This document shows positions 12,068 to 22,955 of a stretch of 64,000 bases of DNA, piece by piece. How positions within the stretch are numbered: the first letter of the stretch is position 1; each line of letters starts with the position of its first letter. Origin of the DNA: Pseudisothecium myosuroides (taxonomy: Eukaryota; Streptophyta; Bryopsida; Hypnales; Lembophyllaceae); assembly GCA_951799445.1 (NCBI GenBank), contig OX637289.1:30008245-30072244 (forward strand). Reading direction: 5' to 3'. The position numbers were made by a program, and so were the translations under genes. The notes below the pieces were generated by a model. The model saw only the letters and a list, made by a program, of their open reading frames with translations, had not been told where the DNA came from and did no database searches.

Positions 12068-12830
12068 AAGCCCCCTAAGTTACAACCTTCAAAATTTAGT
12101 TTGGTAAACTCAAATTGAATCCGGGAACTTTGAATGGATTCCAGAATATCAATTGGTACATCTTGGATTGACCTGCAAAATTTACCACACAAATTAGAAG
12201 AGAGAACGCAAATTTTCCAACAAGTTCTTATTAAATTTGGATATTAGATGCAAAAGTTATGACACTTTGAATTGGACTTCCAAACCATTAGTGGGGACAC
12301 TGTTGGGTACTCGGGGTGCTTGGGATTAATATAGCCATTTAGGCTATAAGAATTGGCCTTAACTATGCAAGTTAGATAAAAAATAAGAGGTTTAGTTTCT
12401 AAAGGTCCATAGCATATTTTTGGCATAAATTGTAAAACATTCCCACTTTTAACCCCCAAAGGCCTAGGGCGTTTTTGAGTTTTAAAACATTATCGCTTTT
12501 GAAGTGTTATAGGTCTAAATGTTACCAAGGTATAGAAATCTCAAACATACAATCTTGTAATGTACGTGTTAAAGATGACGTGAATCAAATTTGGAGTCAT
12601 TGTATGGAGATATTAGCCCTCTAAGTTGCAACCATCAAAATGCAGTTTGATAAACTCAAATTGAACTTGTGGACTTTGAATGGCTTTCAAAAAACCAATC
12701 CATGTTGGATTGATTTGAAAATTTTATGATACAAACTAGAAGAGAGAGCGCAAATTTCCCGATAAGTTTTATTAAATTTAGACATTGAGTGCAAAAGTTA
12801 CAACACTTCAAATTGGACTTCCATAATATG
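12068..12830. repeat. Duplicated segment of about 220 bp (12068-12290 and 12611-12830)
   Basis: Both copies read TTGCAACC/TTACAACC, TAAACTCAAATTGAA, GACTTTGAATGG or equivalent, TTGGATTGA, ACAAACTAGAAGAGAGAG, TTATTAAATTTAGA or equivalent, and AATTGGACTTCC in the same order and orientation. The gap between them includes a TTAACCCCCAAAGGCC end at 12449. Confidence 0.7.
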
Positions 12831-13610
12831 TGAGGTGATGGTCACAGGTTGCCTTTGAACACACAGAAACATAACATTGAAAGCCTAGAATCTCTGACCT
12901 TCCAAATTATGAAATATCAGCGGAACTCAAATGTACAGTAAACCACCAGAATTGAATTTTGATGCAAAATCACCCTCTTGGAAATCCTTGGATACAAACC
13001 ATTGAAAGACAGTTCGTCAAGGGTTTGCTCAAAGACTCTAAACAAAAAATATGTCACTAAAAGCTCCACTCCAGATCCACAGCCGACCAAATTACTCTGA
13101 TTCTTCATGGAACGATCAAAAAATACGACAAGAAGCTACACAATTGGAATTACACATGAGTGCAGACAGCAAGTGCAACCCTTGGTGACTCCAAAACTTG
13201 TGGCCAATTACCAATGTCCAATAGCCAACATCTAGGAGCTAATGTCCCATATTCAATACCTGGTATTCAGTGGCTCATAAAAGGAAAGTATTTGATGGAG
13301 CTGCTAATCAATAGTTAGGGATTTTTAGGGCGAAATTCGATCACCCTATGAGTCAGTACTAAGATGATAACATCCTCACTCTTCAAGGTCAATGCAGAAT
13401 TAACAGAACTACCTCTTGGATTCTGCATCTGCACGAAAAAAACCACGAGAGCTCTGTGGAGACAATAATAAGCTAGAGAAACGAGGGCTTTGATAGTATG
13501 GTACACATGCTAAATTCTGAACGGCAGGAAGAAATTCTCAGTTTCAAATTCTTAATTTCTCATCCAATCGTTAGCTCCTTATCTAGAAAAACGTAGATGC
13601 CAACCGTGCT
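12831..13610. other. 3' flank of the BCD1-like gene
   Basis: No gene seen. It should contain the 3' UTR of the minus-strand BCD1-like gene, but no clear poly(A) signal could be picked. Confidence 0.4.
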
Positions 13611-15908
13611 TCAAGGGATGAACTCCCCTTCTTCAATCTCTTCCTCCCGGAAAAATTTGCCCTCGAACACTTCATCGACAGGGCTTACATCCAAAACAGG
13701 AGAAGGAGCAGGAATTGTAGTTGATGGAGGTTTGCTGATGACCAAGGGAAACTTCACGGGGTCCGCGCTTATAGCTACATGAAAGACTGGAAACTCATAT
13801 ACGGTCTTATGTGCCAGTTGTGAACGGACAGAGTCTTCCATATCTAACTCGTAGAAGACCTTCTTGTTGCCCTGTAGAACAACAAACACATACGTTTTAT
13901 AGGTACCACTTGCTTGGGAGAACTGTTAACCCCCTAAGTCCTTAAATGAACCATTAAGGAAGCCCGGCAATGTACACCAATACAAAGAAGAAATCATATT
14001 CTACATTAATTAATGGTAAATATGTGATTTGAAAGTTACTATAATTGGCTATAGGCTTCCAAATGGACTTTCCGTTTAGATTGCGCACTGAGGAGTTAGA
14101 AAAACAATGATCAGACACAAGGTGAGAGTTGATTGATACCTCACAAGGCTCCTTCTGGAAGTAAAGTTTCAACTCAGTAATCTCTCGCCTGCAGAATTGT
14201 CGCAGCTCGGTGATCATGGGTAAGTTGTCAGCCCTAGGTTCCAGGTGCTTTGCTACGAGACTTTTCAGTGTAGAATTTTCATCAACCCTGTCATACATGA
14301 GCACCATAGTCAGTACTACGATTAACCCCTAAGCGCTCTGACATCCATATTGTTGAACAGAGCGCTTGAGGACAATGTCTAGTCCAAATACCGTCTCATT
14401 CATCCGAAGTAATAGTGGAATCTTTAAAAGATGACCTTTCTTTATGACTTATTTGATAAACTTGAGGGAAATAATATATTTGTACAGATATAAGCTTCAT
14501 ATATAAGCAAAAATGCAAAAAATACAGAAAAACTTTCAGGCGTTTAAAAAGAGACAACCGTATTGTTTGGGAAGTTTCTCACCTTGCAGTGACAACTCGG
14601 ACATCTGTTCCTTCAAAAGTCCATACTATCCTCCAGAAGATGCACTTATGTCTGCACTTGCAAACAACGAGACGCAAAAGCATGAGATCTCCATACACAT
14701 AATCGTTCCCGCTCAGACCAATTAGTGTGCAACTCAGATGCCAAACGGACTTAAGATTCACTGGATTTCGAAATATTATTCGAACTTACTTTCTGTCGAA
14801 ATAAGTTGAGTTGCTCTTTCTCTTGCTCATGCCATGCGGCCAATATACCAACGTGGTGTCCCGCATTTTGGTTTCATGTTGAAGCGCCTTCATAGACGGG
14901 TGCATTTCGTTCTTAGGTAACGCTAGCGTAGAACGAGCTCGCTTCGCAGATTCAGTCTGTCTCAACATCTCCTCCAATAAATTATAATCTGCAAGCAACA
15001 GGGAAGTACCATGAGTCCTCCACACCTCCACAACCCAACCCAAAGAGCTGTACCAATTGGACAAGAAACCCAGGCATGATTAAACTGGAACGGCCGATGT
15101 AAGAGACCCTAGCAACCAGAGATGACATAATCAATGGTTGCACTCAAACTTTCAAGTTAAGATTTTGCATTCAATTTCGCAACCAAATATTTGAGCGACA
15201 TCTTGAAGGAAAGAGAATGAAAACGCACTTCAATGAGTTACAATACGCCATCTAACAAGAATGGAGGTACAGAGATCCCAGCCAAAAATTGAAGGTGAGC
15301 AGCAACTATAAAGCAAATACAACAACGGAATACACAACGAGGCAGCAAGCAGTTCGATTTTTCGGAGATTTTTTGCTCATTTCAGGATAAAATCATGTGA
15401 ATTATAGCTTGCTGAAAACTTTTGAACAATACTAAAATTTACAGTATTGAGATCGCAGTGACGAATTGAAGTTTCGTTGGATAGGATTATAAACGATATC
15501 CGCAAGGATTCTAAGCCCGGGGGAATTGTAAAGGCAGAAAAGAATTCAAATCAAAACAATTAAAAAATTAGAAAAAACACTTATAGCCTACAAAATTTCG
15601 AAGAGAAAGAAGCTTTACAAATTTATTTGTCAGCAATTCAAGGCAACCAAGGAGAAGAATTCTGCGCGTTGGTGTTCCCGCTTACCCGAAACGAGGACAT
15701 TGTCACAAAATCCCGCCAAGGGCACGAACGCAGTCCGATCACGCTTGCCGGAGCATCCAGTGCGCGTCTTGTGGGCCTTGACACAAGCCAACCCACACGA
15801 TCGCAGCTCACATCTCGGACACTTGTATTTCCACTCCGTCTTCTTACATTCCTCACACAACTTGCGCTCCGGCACTGGCACCGTCTCCGCAATCACGGTA
15901 GTCCCCAT
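13611..15908 (-). CDS. BCD1: Box C/D snoRNA protein 1-like HIT zinc-finger protein (BCD1/ZNHIT6 family)
   Basis: Five exons read on the minus strand: 15908-15686, 14988-14790, 14651-14583, 14287-14140 and 13871-13611. All borders are GT-AG, phases agree, and they give 900 nt (299 residues). The start is the first ATG, followed by a complete HIT-type zinc finger with C18, C21, C30, C33, C38, C42, H46 and C52. The rest follows the BCD1 family order: SDYNLLEEM after the finger, a KSNSTYFDRK segment, the IFWRIVWTFEGTDV block, RVDENSTL and the HKTVYEFPVFHV block, then an acidic tail ending EEEIEEGEFIP. BCD1 proteins act in nuclear assembly of box C/D snoRNPs, which guide rRNA methylation; this role is known for the family, not shown here. 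The 5' flank has several telo-box-like motifs, common upstream of plant ribosome-biogenesis genes. Intron 3 holds a short perfect hairpin. Confidence 0.9.
14331..14367. repeat. Short perfect hairpin inside intron 3 of the BCD1-like gene
   Basis: AAGCGCTCTG at 14331-14340 is followed after 17 bases by its exact complement CAGAGCGCTT at 14358-14367. The flanks extend the symmetry imperfectly (CCTA to the left, GAGG to the right). The left side is preceded by TTAACCCCT, which recalls the termini of the TTAA elements elsewhere in the window, but no second TTAA end is visible close by. Confidence 0.7.
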
Positions 15909-15950
15909 TTCTCAACAAAAAAAAACTCGCAAAACTCTTTCAAACCCCCC

Positions 15951-16012
15951 CTAAAACCCTAAATTCCTAAACAAACAAAGAAACCCTAAACCCTTAAAAC
16001 CCTAAAACCTCA
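15951..16012. promoter_or_regulatory. Cluster of telo-box-like motifs upstream of the BCD1-like gene
   Basis: Several copies of AAACCCTA or near-matches (CTAAAACCCTAAA, AAACCCTAAACCC, AAAACCCTAAAA) lie 45-105 bp upstream of the start codon, probably in the core promoter or 5' UTR. Telo-boxes are known in plant promoters of translation and ribosome-biogenesis genes and can be bound by Myb-type telobox proteins. Activity here is inference. Confidence 0.6.
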
Positions 16013-16019
16013 AACGGAA

Positions 16020-17003
16020 CTCTAATTTGGAGACCCCATAGCCCAAACTGCACCCTACTGCAGGTAGCTGAGCGTGAATCCTTGATTCCCAAGCCTAAGA
16101 TTTTGGATTGTCAGATTAGGATGCCATCGTCTTTCGTTTCCACCTCTATGCGCTTCTTCTGTTACTTTTACTTTTCTAGCAACTTTTTTTTATTGTTACC
16201 ATTTTTTCTTTTTTATAGGGAGTGAGACGGGCCACACTAAGGTAGCAGTACCCATAACCGTCAAAATAAGGGTTTTGAACATGATTATTGTTAATAAACA
16301 TCTTAAAAATTATAGGATCCTATTAGCAAGAGAAAAATAACACATATGCACTTTTGAATGTATTATTTGGATATTGTGAGAATAAGTTATGAATTTTTAA
16401 AGAGCCAACTGCAATTGCACCTAATACCAACACTAGGGTCTGATGTTCAAATATAGTACATCCTTGTAATCACAGCTATTTACTTTCACAGATTTTTCAA
16501 GATTTTAGAGGTGATGGTCAAGGTTAAGATCAATTAAATAGACAAAATCTATGGTTGTGAGTTTCTAGCCCACCATAATCTTCTACAAATTTGTTAGGCC
16601 TACCTCAAAATGGTGGTTAAGAAAAAAGCTCCTAGAAATCAGCAAAGCATTATTTATTTTGGCCATGTAGGATTTCAAGTAGACTTTTCATTCATGAAAA
16701 ATGACATGGACCTTAGCCAAAGTGTAAACCCAATTTGGAATAGGCCTATTTCTCCACCAATTCCTACTTTGATAATTCAAAAGGGTCTTTGGTCTTTCCC
16801 TAGTGTAAATTGGCCCTTAACCTATATATTATAGGATAAAGACTATAATTGTTTCATTGGATTTTGAGATGAAGACTCATATCTAAAAGTTTCCTCAAAC
16901 TTTTGGAAATTATTTAAGTTGTCCATCAAGACAAGGTCATAGAATAAAATTATTCAAAACAAAGTCCAAGTCAGGTAGTTATTGAAATTGATTTTCAATA
17001 CTA
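16020..17003. other. Intergenic sequence between the BCD1-like gene and repeat T
   Basis: Includes the upstream promoter side of the BCD1-like gene; nothing else is recognised. Confidence 0.45.
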
Positions 17004-17806
17004 GAGAGCAAGCAACTCCTTGTACATTCTGCTATGCATGCGATTGTTGGGCTCAACCTGTAAGGTAAAAGCACTGATAGTCCACTATTTAAGCAATTTT
17101 GAAGCAGATTGTGCGCAGTAAGAGGTGGTGGAAATTTTTCCCATGTAGGAAGATAGGAAATATGGGGATTACAAAATTTTCAAAATTTTGTTCCCAAAAT
17201 TGAATTTATAGTGAATTTTGGGAACTAGAAAGTGCATTTCACTAGTAGCCATTGTCTAGTGTCTTCCAATTCCAATCATTCAAGAACTACTTTCTTGCTC
17301 ACTACTTCAGGACATGTGGCATAACCTTCTTAGTTTCAACCTTGAAAATGACCACAAAAACACATTCCCAGTTTCCCCTTGAAAATTTGTTCCAACCTTG
17401 GGTTGGAAATATTGCACCCCTGCAGGTTGGGTACTGGGCGAGGCTGACTACTACACTAAATAGGGTATTTAGTGTTGGATTACATTTAGTGTAATTACCA
17501 CCCTACTTGACCCTACACTAAATGTCAATTTTAGGACGATTAGTGTGCGCTGCCTTTGCCTTCTCTACCCTTCTACCTTCCTTTAATAAGTTCTAACACT
17601 AAATGTAAACATTTTCAGATTTCAGATTTACCATAGAGTATATTTAATGTTAGAAATTACATTTAATGTTACTTACTTTAGTAGGCTTAATGATATTTAG
17701 TGTCATGGTTCGCAAATAGTGTTGCCAACACTAAATACCCTATTTAGTGTAGTGCTTCTACCTTAGCTGCATGCATAGCAGAACGTGCAAGGAGTTGCCT
17801 GCTCTC
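17004..17806. mobile_element. Inverted-repeat element, dispersed repeat T copy B, with a nested MITE
   Basis: GAGAGCAAGCAACTCCTTG from 17004 and its inverted partner CAAGGAGTTGCCTGCTCTC ending at 17806 are termini of about 38 bp, continuing through TGCTATGCATGC. The interior aligns with copy A at 2801-3200. At 17089-17092 it carries an unoccupied TTAA where copy A is split by P1. A second element sits inside at 17453-17753. Confidence 0.75.
17453..17753. mobile_element. MITE with 25-bp perfect termini beginning CACTAAATAGGG, nested in repeat T
   Basis: Left terminus CACTAAATAGGGTATTTAGT and on to GTTGG; right terminus is the exact complement, ending CCTATTTAGTG. TA flanks each side. About 300 bp. 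The termini start CACTA, but the flanks fit a TA duplication better than the 3-bp duplication of CACTA elements. The termini also contain an internal palindrome (ACTAAATA...TATTTAGT). Confidence 0.7.
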
Positions 17807-18492
17807 AAGTTTTAAAGGCAGGATAGGATGGTATAATCAACAATCCGATGGCAGAATCAATGCTTCAACTACCTCGTTGCGGATTCTACACCTTAAGAAG
17901 AATGTGAAAAAGGGCAGAATAGGCCTCTCTTGCTTTTATTGTTCCAATCATGGCCATACATGTGAAACGAGATCCTCAAAACATCTCAACTACTGTATAT
18001 ATCACAATGTGCATGTAAGCCCAAGCTTTGTGCACTCCAGGGCATTTATTTGGACGAAATAGTACCAAATTGCACCCCAAAAAATAATTTGGCTAAAAAA
18101 TGGTGACAAATCATGAAGTTTTTTCGCTAGGAAACTTCATATTAAAAAAAATCTTGGATGAAATCACCAAATTGTGCATGAAAACAAAATTATGGGTATG
18201 ATATAGGTGGTAAAGTGATATTTTCTATCCAATATCCAATATGTGGATAAATGTTGAAATTTGGATCACCACTAAAACATTTCATATCGCCACTTCGGCA
18301 CTTCATAAAAAATGACAAAAATAGCCCCGGTGCACTTCCCTTCTGAGTGCATACGGAATGAATCTAGCAAACTGTGCTCCACCTTCTTCGCCACTTCTAA
18401 CAACGCCTAGAAGCTTCAAGGACTCCCAGGCATTTAAATCACCAAAACTTTGTGAAGTTTAACCAGCTTTTCCAAAAAGAATTAAGTACCTC
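17807..18492. other. 3' flank of the WD40 gene
   Basis: AT-rich sequence without a recognisable gene; includes the 3' UTR of the minus-strand WD40 gene. Confidence 0.4.
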
Positions 18493-21400
18493 TCATGAAA
18501 ATATTTTGTGCATTCCAATGAAGAGGTCCGACGATATCGACAACAGCAACGGCAGATTTGGGTGCCATGCTGCCTTGAAGACCCTCTTCTGATGAGCATC
18601 CAAAGTCTGCACAGGCTCCCTGCTGTTGTACCTAATGTCAAAAACATGTATTTTAGGGTCTGTGGACCCCGAGGCACAGTACAAGCCATCTGGAGACCAG
18701 GATTGGCTGATGTACCCAGACTGTGTATCGCCAGCTTGTTGTTTCCACCCAAAGCAGTGAAGTTCCGTCCCTTGCACCCGTATATCAAACAGACGTAATT
18801 GCTGTCCAGGGGTCCTGTCAAAAGGAGAAAGGTCCCGCAGTGAGAAAATTTAGTCAATATAAACTCCTGGACTCCACCTATTCCATTGTAAGGTAGAAGA
18901 TATTATTAGCGTCTCTCTAAGCATTCTAACATATCAAGGAGTGTGATTTTTGGGAGCTCAGTAAAGAGCAGTGGAGAGATCTCTCTGGGTACAGTACAAG
19001 AGCCAAACTCTCTTGAGATAATTAATATATTTACCAATTTCATATGCAATTTCAAACTGGAAGGTTGTAGACAATAAGTGACAGTAGACAATCCCATTTC
19101 CGTTCAAAGAGCAACGTCCATAGACATTTAGCCAAGCCATGCTTACGCCCAACATGCTAATTGACGGCCAATCAAGTGTATGAACACATGAGTTCATGAT
19201 GGTAACAGGGGTCCGTACAGGAGATGGACTCAGGTCCATAACGTCTTAAGTATCCTCCAGATACTACGTGCACACTATCATTTGAAGAACCCTGTAACAC
19301 TATGTATCTTTAATGATGGCCGGTGTTAGTGTAAAATTGAATACTTGCGAAGAACACAGGTGAAGGTTACATTGCACTAACAGATTGAAGTTTTGAAGTT
19401 CAAAGAAGACTGACCCAGTCTGAACCATGACTAAGTTGTTGTCGCCAGGGTTTGGAGCCACCGCCAAGGCTTTGCTCTCCAACTGATGATGAAATGTTGA
19501 CCTACCGTGAGACGGATCTACTGCAATTACTCGCTTATCCATACCTGCCAATCAATGTTCGCGAACTCGTTTATACCATCACATGATGCGAGATATATTT
19601 GATGTACAGATACTGACGCTTCTTGATCAGATATCATTGAAGGATATAACTGGGCAACTGTACCTTGTCCACATAATAGCCCCATATGTTACAACTACAG
19701 ATTAAAATGCAAAAGCATCCATATGCTATAATATCATATTACGAACCTGAAGATATGACGTAATTCTTGCTCAGGATACCCCCTACACCTGTGACTGAAG
19801 ATGAATGAAGTGTTCTATGAAGAATCTGGGGTTGCCATCCTTTGCCCTTCTCTGTCCAGAGCACAACGCCATGATCGCAACCCCCTGTAACAAATTGTGA
19901 ACCGTTGCTCCAGGGCAGAAACTGAATAGTATTAATAATCCCCTTTTCATGAGGTTTGTAGTCTAAAAACTTAACGCCGGGTTTCTGCACAGAAAAAGTG
20001 GCACGCCGGTAAGTCCACAAGAACATTCAAGCACTAAAAGATTTCATTAGACATATTATACCAAGAGTTTGAATACTAACACTCGTATCATTGTACTTAC
20101 TTTTTTGGAAGTATTAATGATGCCAATCTGAGGCCCCCCATCAGCAGTGTACACGGCAAACAGCGTCTCGCCAAGAGGATGCCAAGCCAAGTCTTCAGGC
20201 CACCTCCGGTTCAGAGAAATACAATCTACAGTATGGCTTAAGTTCACGCCAAACCTGATCAATTGTCCACAAAAGTATCAGGCACCTTATGACAGCCGAA
20301 AAACATCATTTCGTTCTCTTAGAACTAATTCTAAAACACAGTTCACAATGCATTAAAGAAACCCTTCACATCACGTGAAAATGAACGTCCTCGCAAGGAT
20401 TTATGAAGTCCAGGAGAAGTCTTACCCTTTTTCTTGAGTAATTTGCCAAAAATTTACAACGCCATCCAATGCACTGTATCATAAAGTCCGAATCAGTTAT
20501 GAATAATTTCACAACACTAAAAGAGGCCATGTGCTCAATACTTTGCCTCAAGCAAGCAAATAGAAACAGAATCCAAAGCATTCAACATAGACAGAAAAGC
20601 AACAGAAAAACTTCACTGTCACAGCGATGACCAGAGAACGTTTGTTGGCAGATATCAACATCGAAAAATGATCACCTTGTAGCGCAAAGGTGGTCAATGG
20701 CAGGGCTCAGCACAAGACTTCGAGGCTTGCGTTTGTGATGAAGAGGAATATAGCTTGGCATTGCCACATCCAACTTTTTCGGTCTACTTTGACTCCTTAT
20801 CGAGGAGATCAAGTCCATACGTTCCCGGTGCACAGCACCTTTAGATTTTTTTGACTTGCCCTCGATACCCGCACCTGCATTAAACAATTATACCATGTTT
20901 TAGCCAATGGAGATCGTGTCAGATCCATTCTAAAACAAATTGACTGACCTACGAGAAAGTAAGGGACAGGTTACTAAAATCGTTAGGGCCCTGAGCCCGT
21001 CTCCTACACTGAGCCCTGTTACCAACAGCAGCTCATCTATCCATCCAATTTGGTTTGACTTATTAGCAAGTCGTGTAAGCATGACTTGGCTACATGTCTG
21101 AAGTCACTGATCTTTGAATGGACGTGGGGCTGGGTCTACTGTCACTTGTGGTGGTCTACGACCTCCCACTTTAATATTGTATAAGAAATTCATAAAGAGA
21201 TGAAAACTAGATCTCAACAGATTTGGATCTTGTAAATAAGGTGATCCCTCCGCTGCCATATAGTGATCCCCCCAAATCACACTCCTAAACATGTTAAAAT
21301 GCTTAAAGTGACGCAAATAGTATCCTCTACTTTATTCCAACGAAGGCCTTGAACAACCGGTTTATTGATGAAAAGCTTCTGGTGTAGCATTTCCATTGAA

Positions 21401-22478
21401 CTATTAGACCTGTTTGATGTTCCAATTCACATAAATTCAACAAGTTGTGGGGCTCCAGATCAAACACGCACCTGAAGATCTCTTGCTGGATTTCTCCTGT
21501 CCCCGGTCCTTAGCAGGAGACTTAGCAGGGGACTTAGTGCGAGCTGCCAAAGCAGTTTTATTAGAGCGTACAGGAGGACTGGCTGCTGGTGCAACTGGTT
21601 TCTTAACAGGGGAATGTGATGCAGGGTGATCCTCTCCACTAAATTGACCATTTCTTCCGTTTAAAGAAGTGCCTTCACGTCTGGATGCTGGGTTCCGATT
21701 CTTAGCACCAAGCTTCTTTGCCCTTACGAGATCCAGTAAAGTCACTGCTTCGTCAAGCTGGCCGCGCGCCTCTGCTAGCTGCCAATTCAAACACCCACTC
21801 AACTCGCCCTATTCAGAACTTAAACACTCTGCTCAAGTGCACATGTGGAATCAACATCTTCAATCCTTTGCTGGACATAATTGAATGATAACGCAGAGGA
21901 CATTAAAACTTTAGGAACCTGATCCCATCTCCTATCGATTGCTCCCTGATACCAACAGCAACTCATCTGTTCATAAAATCGGTTGGACTTCTCAGCAAGT
22001 GCTGTTAGAAACTTGCTAAATGACTATGGCCGTTGCTCTTTGAATGGAAATGGGGTTGTCTTATGCCACTTTTAGTGCTCTACAACCTCCCACATTTATT
22101 TTGAATAAGAAATTCATACATGATGATAAAGAGATTAGGCTCTGGTACCCAAAGTGATCTCTAGTATCCTTTATCTTATCTATTTCACGATCCCATGGAC
22201 ACATAGATTCTGACTCCTGCAAAAAGCAAAGTGTCTGACCTAATCTGATCAAGCAAAGACACAGAGTACAAGAAAGAAGAACAGTCAATTCTCGTCGTAC
22301 AACAGCTCAATTCCACAAATTCTTCCTGGAGTGATGAGCGACATACCTCTTCTTCTAGATTCTTGACATGGGTCACGAGCTTCTCCACATCGCCGAGGCG
22401 ACGGTGAACCAATTTGACGAGACCGCCGTCGTTGTCCTCCACCGCTTCCTCGGACGGCCGCTTCAGAGAGGTCGCCAT
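18493..22478 (-). CDS. WD40-repeat (transducin family) protein with N-terminal coiled coil
   Basis: Eight minus-strand exons: 22478-22347, 21778-21472, 20874-20676, 20473-20426, 20254-20101, 19984-19747, 19544-19415 and 18814-18493. All have GT-AG borders and consistent phases, giving 1530 nt (509 residues). The start is the first in-frame ATG. Residues about 20-66 form a charged heptad-like helix (LVKLVHRRLGDVEKL, then LEEELAEARGQLDEAV), followed by a basic Ser/Pro/Lys linker with a KSPAKSPAK motif. A WD40 propeller fills the C-terminal 60 percent; visible blades include LDGVVNFWQ, DHGVVLWTEKGK, MDKRVIAVD, QLRLFDIR and DPKIHVFDIRYN. The FDIR repeats resemble the WDxR (DWD) signature of DDB1-CUL4 substrate receptors, which is only a suggestion. 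It looks like a conserved plant WD40 protein but I cannot name the orthologue. It is divergent from the Aladin gene. Confidence 0.88.
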
Positions 22479-22955
22479 CGCGCCTGTTGACCCCAATTGC
22501 CAACTCGCGCTGGCTTCACGAGCGCCGTCTCATCAAATGCACCCCCGAAACGAAGCGCTGCATGCACTCTGTGAATCAGAATGGACTCAGAATCGGCCGA
22601 TATCCGAAGCTAACCAGTGTATCATCTACCTGGCATTCAAACTTGCTAAACAAATTTGCAAAGAGTCTGCACTAATCTTAAGTACTGCAGCACGGTTGTC
22701 ATGCGTGCATGATCAGGACATTCGTTGAGCGGAGCGTGCTTGTCATGTGTTCATATTGAGAGCAGGAGGACAGCAAACTAGGGATGAGCGTACCGACCGC
22801 TGGTCGGTCGCGGGGTTTAACCCTAGGGTTAGGCAACCGACCGTTGGTTTGTTTCAAGCCTTCCACTTTTCGTTTAGAGAGTTTTTGAATCAGTTGTTGG
22901 TTGTTGGTTGTTGGTAGTTGTCGCAAACGTTCGGGGGGGATTTCTGGAATTTGAA
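22479..22955. promoter_or_regulatory. Bidirectional promoter between the WD40 gene and AAAS
   Basis: 477 bp separate the two divergent start codons, so both promoters and 5' UTRs must fit here. At 22789-22854 the sequence carries repeated CCGACC cores in both orientations (ACCGACCGCTGGTCGGTCG, then CAACCGACCGTTGG) around a GGTTTAACCCTAGGGTTAGG segment with telo-box similarity. CCGAC is the core of plant DRE/CRT sites; whether these are used is unknown. Confidence 0.6.

Noticed and set aside
13926..14325. TTAACCCCCTAAG at 13926 and TTAACCCCTAAGCG at 14322 as ends of a TTAA element inside the BCD1-like gene
   Set aside because: Both face the same direction and no GGGG-TTAA partner is found; the segment also spans a real exon (14140-14287).
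17453..17753. Classification of the inner MITE as a true CACTA (En/Spm) element
   Set aside because: The three bases on each side differ (CTA and TAG) and no subterminal repeats typical of CACTA were seen; TA flanks fit better.
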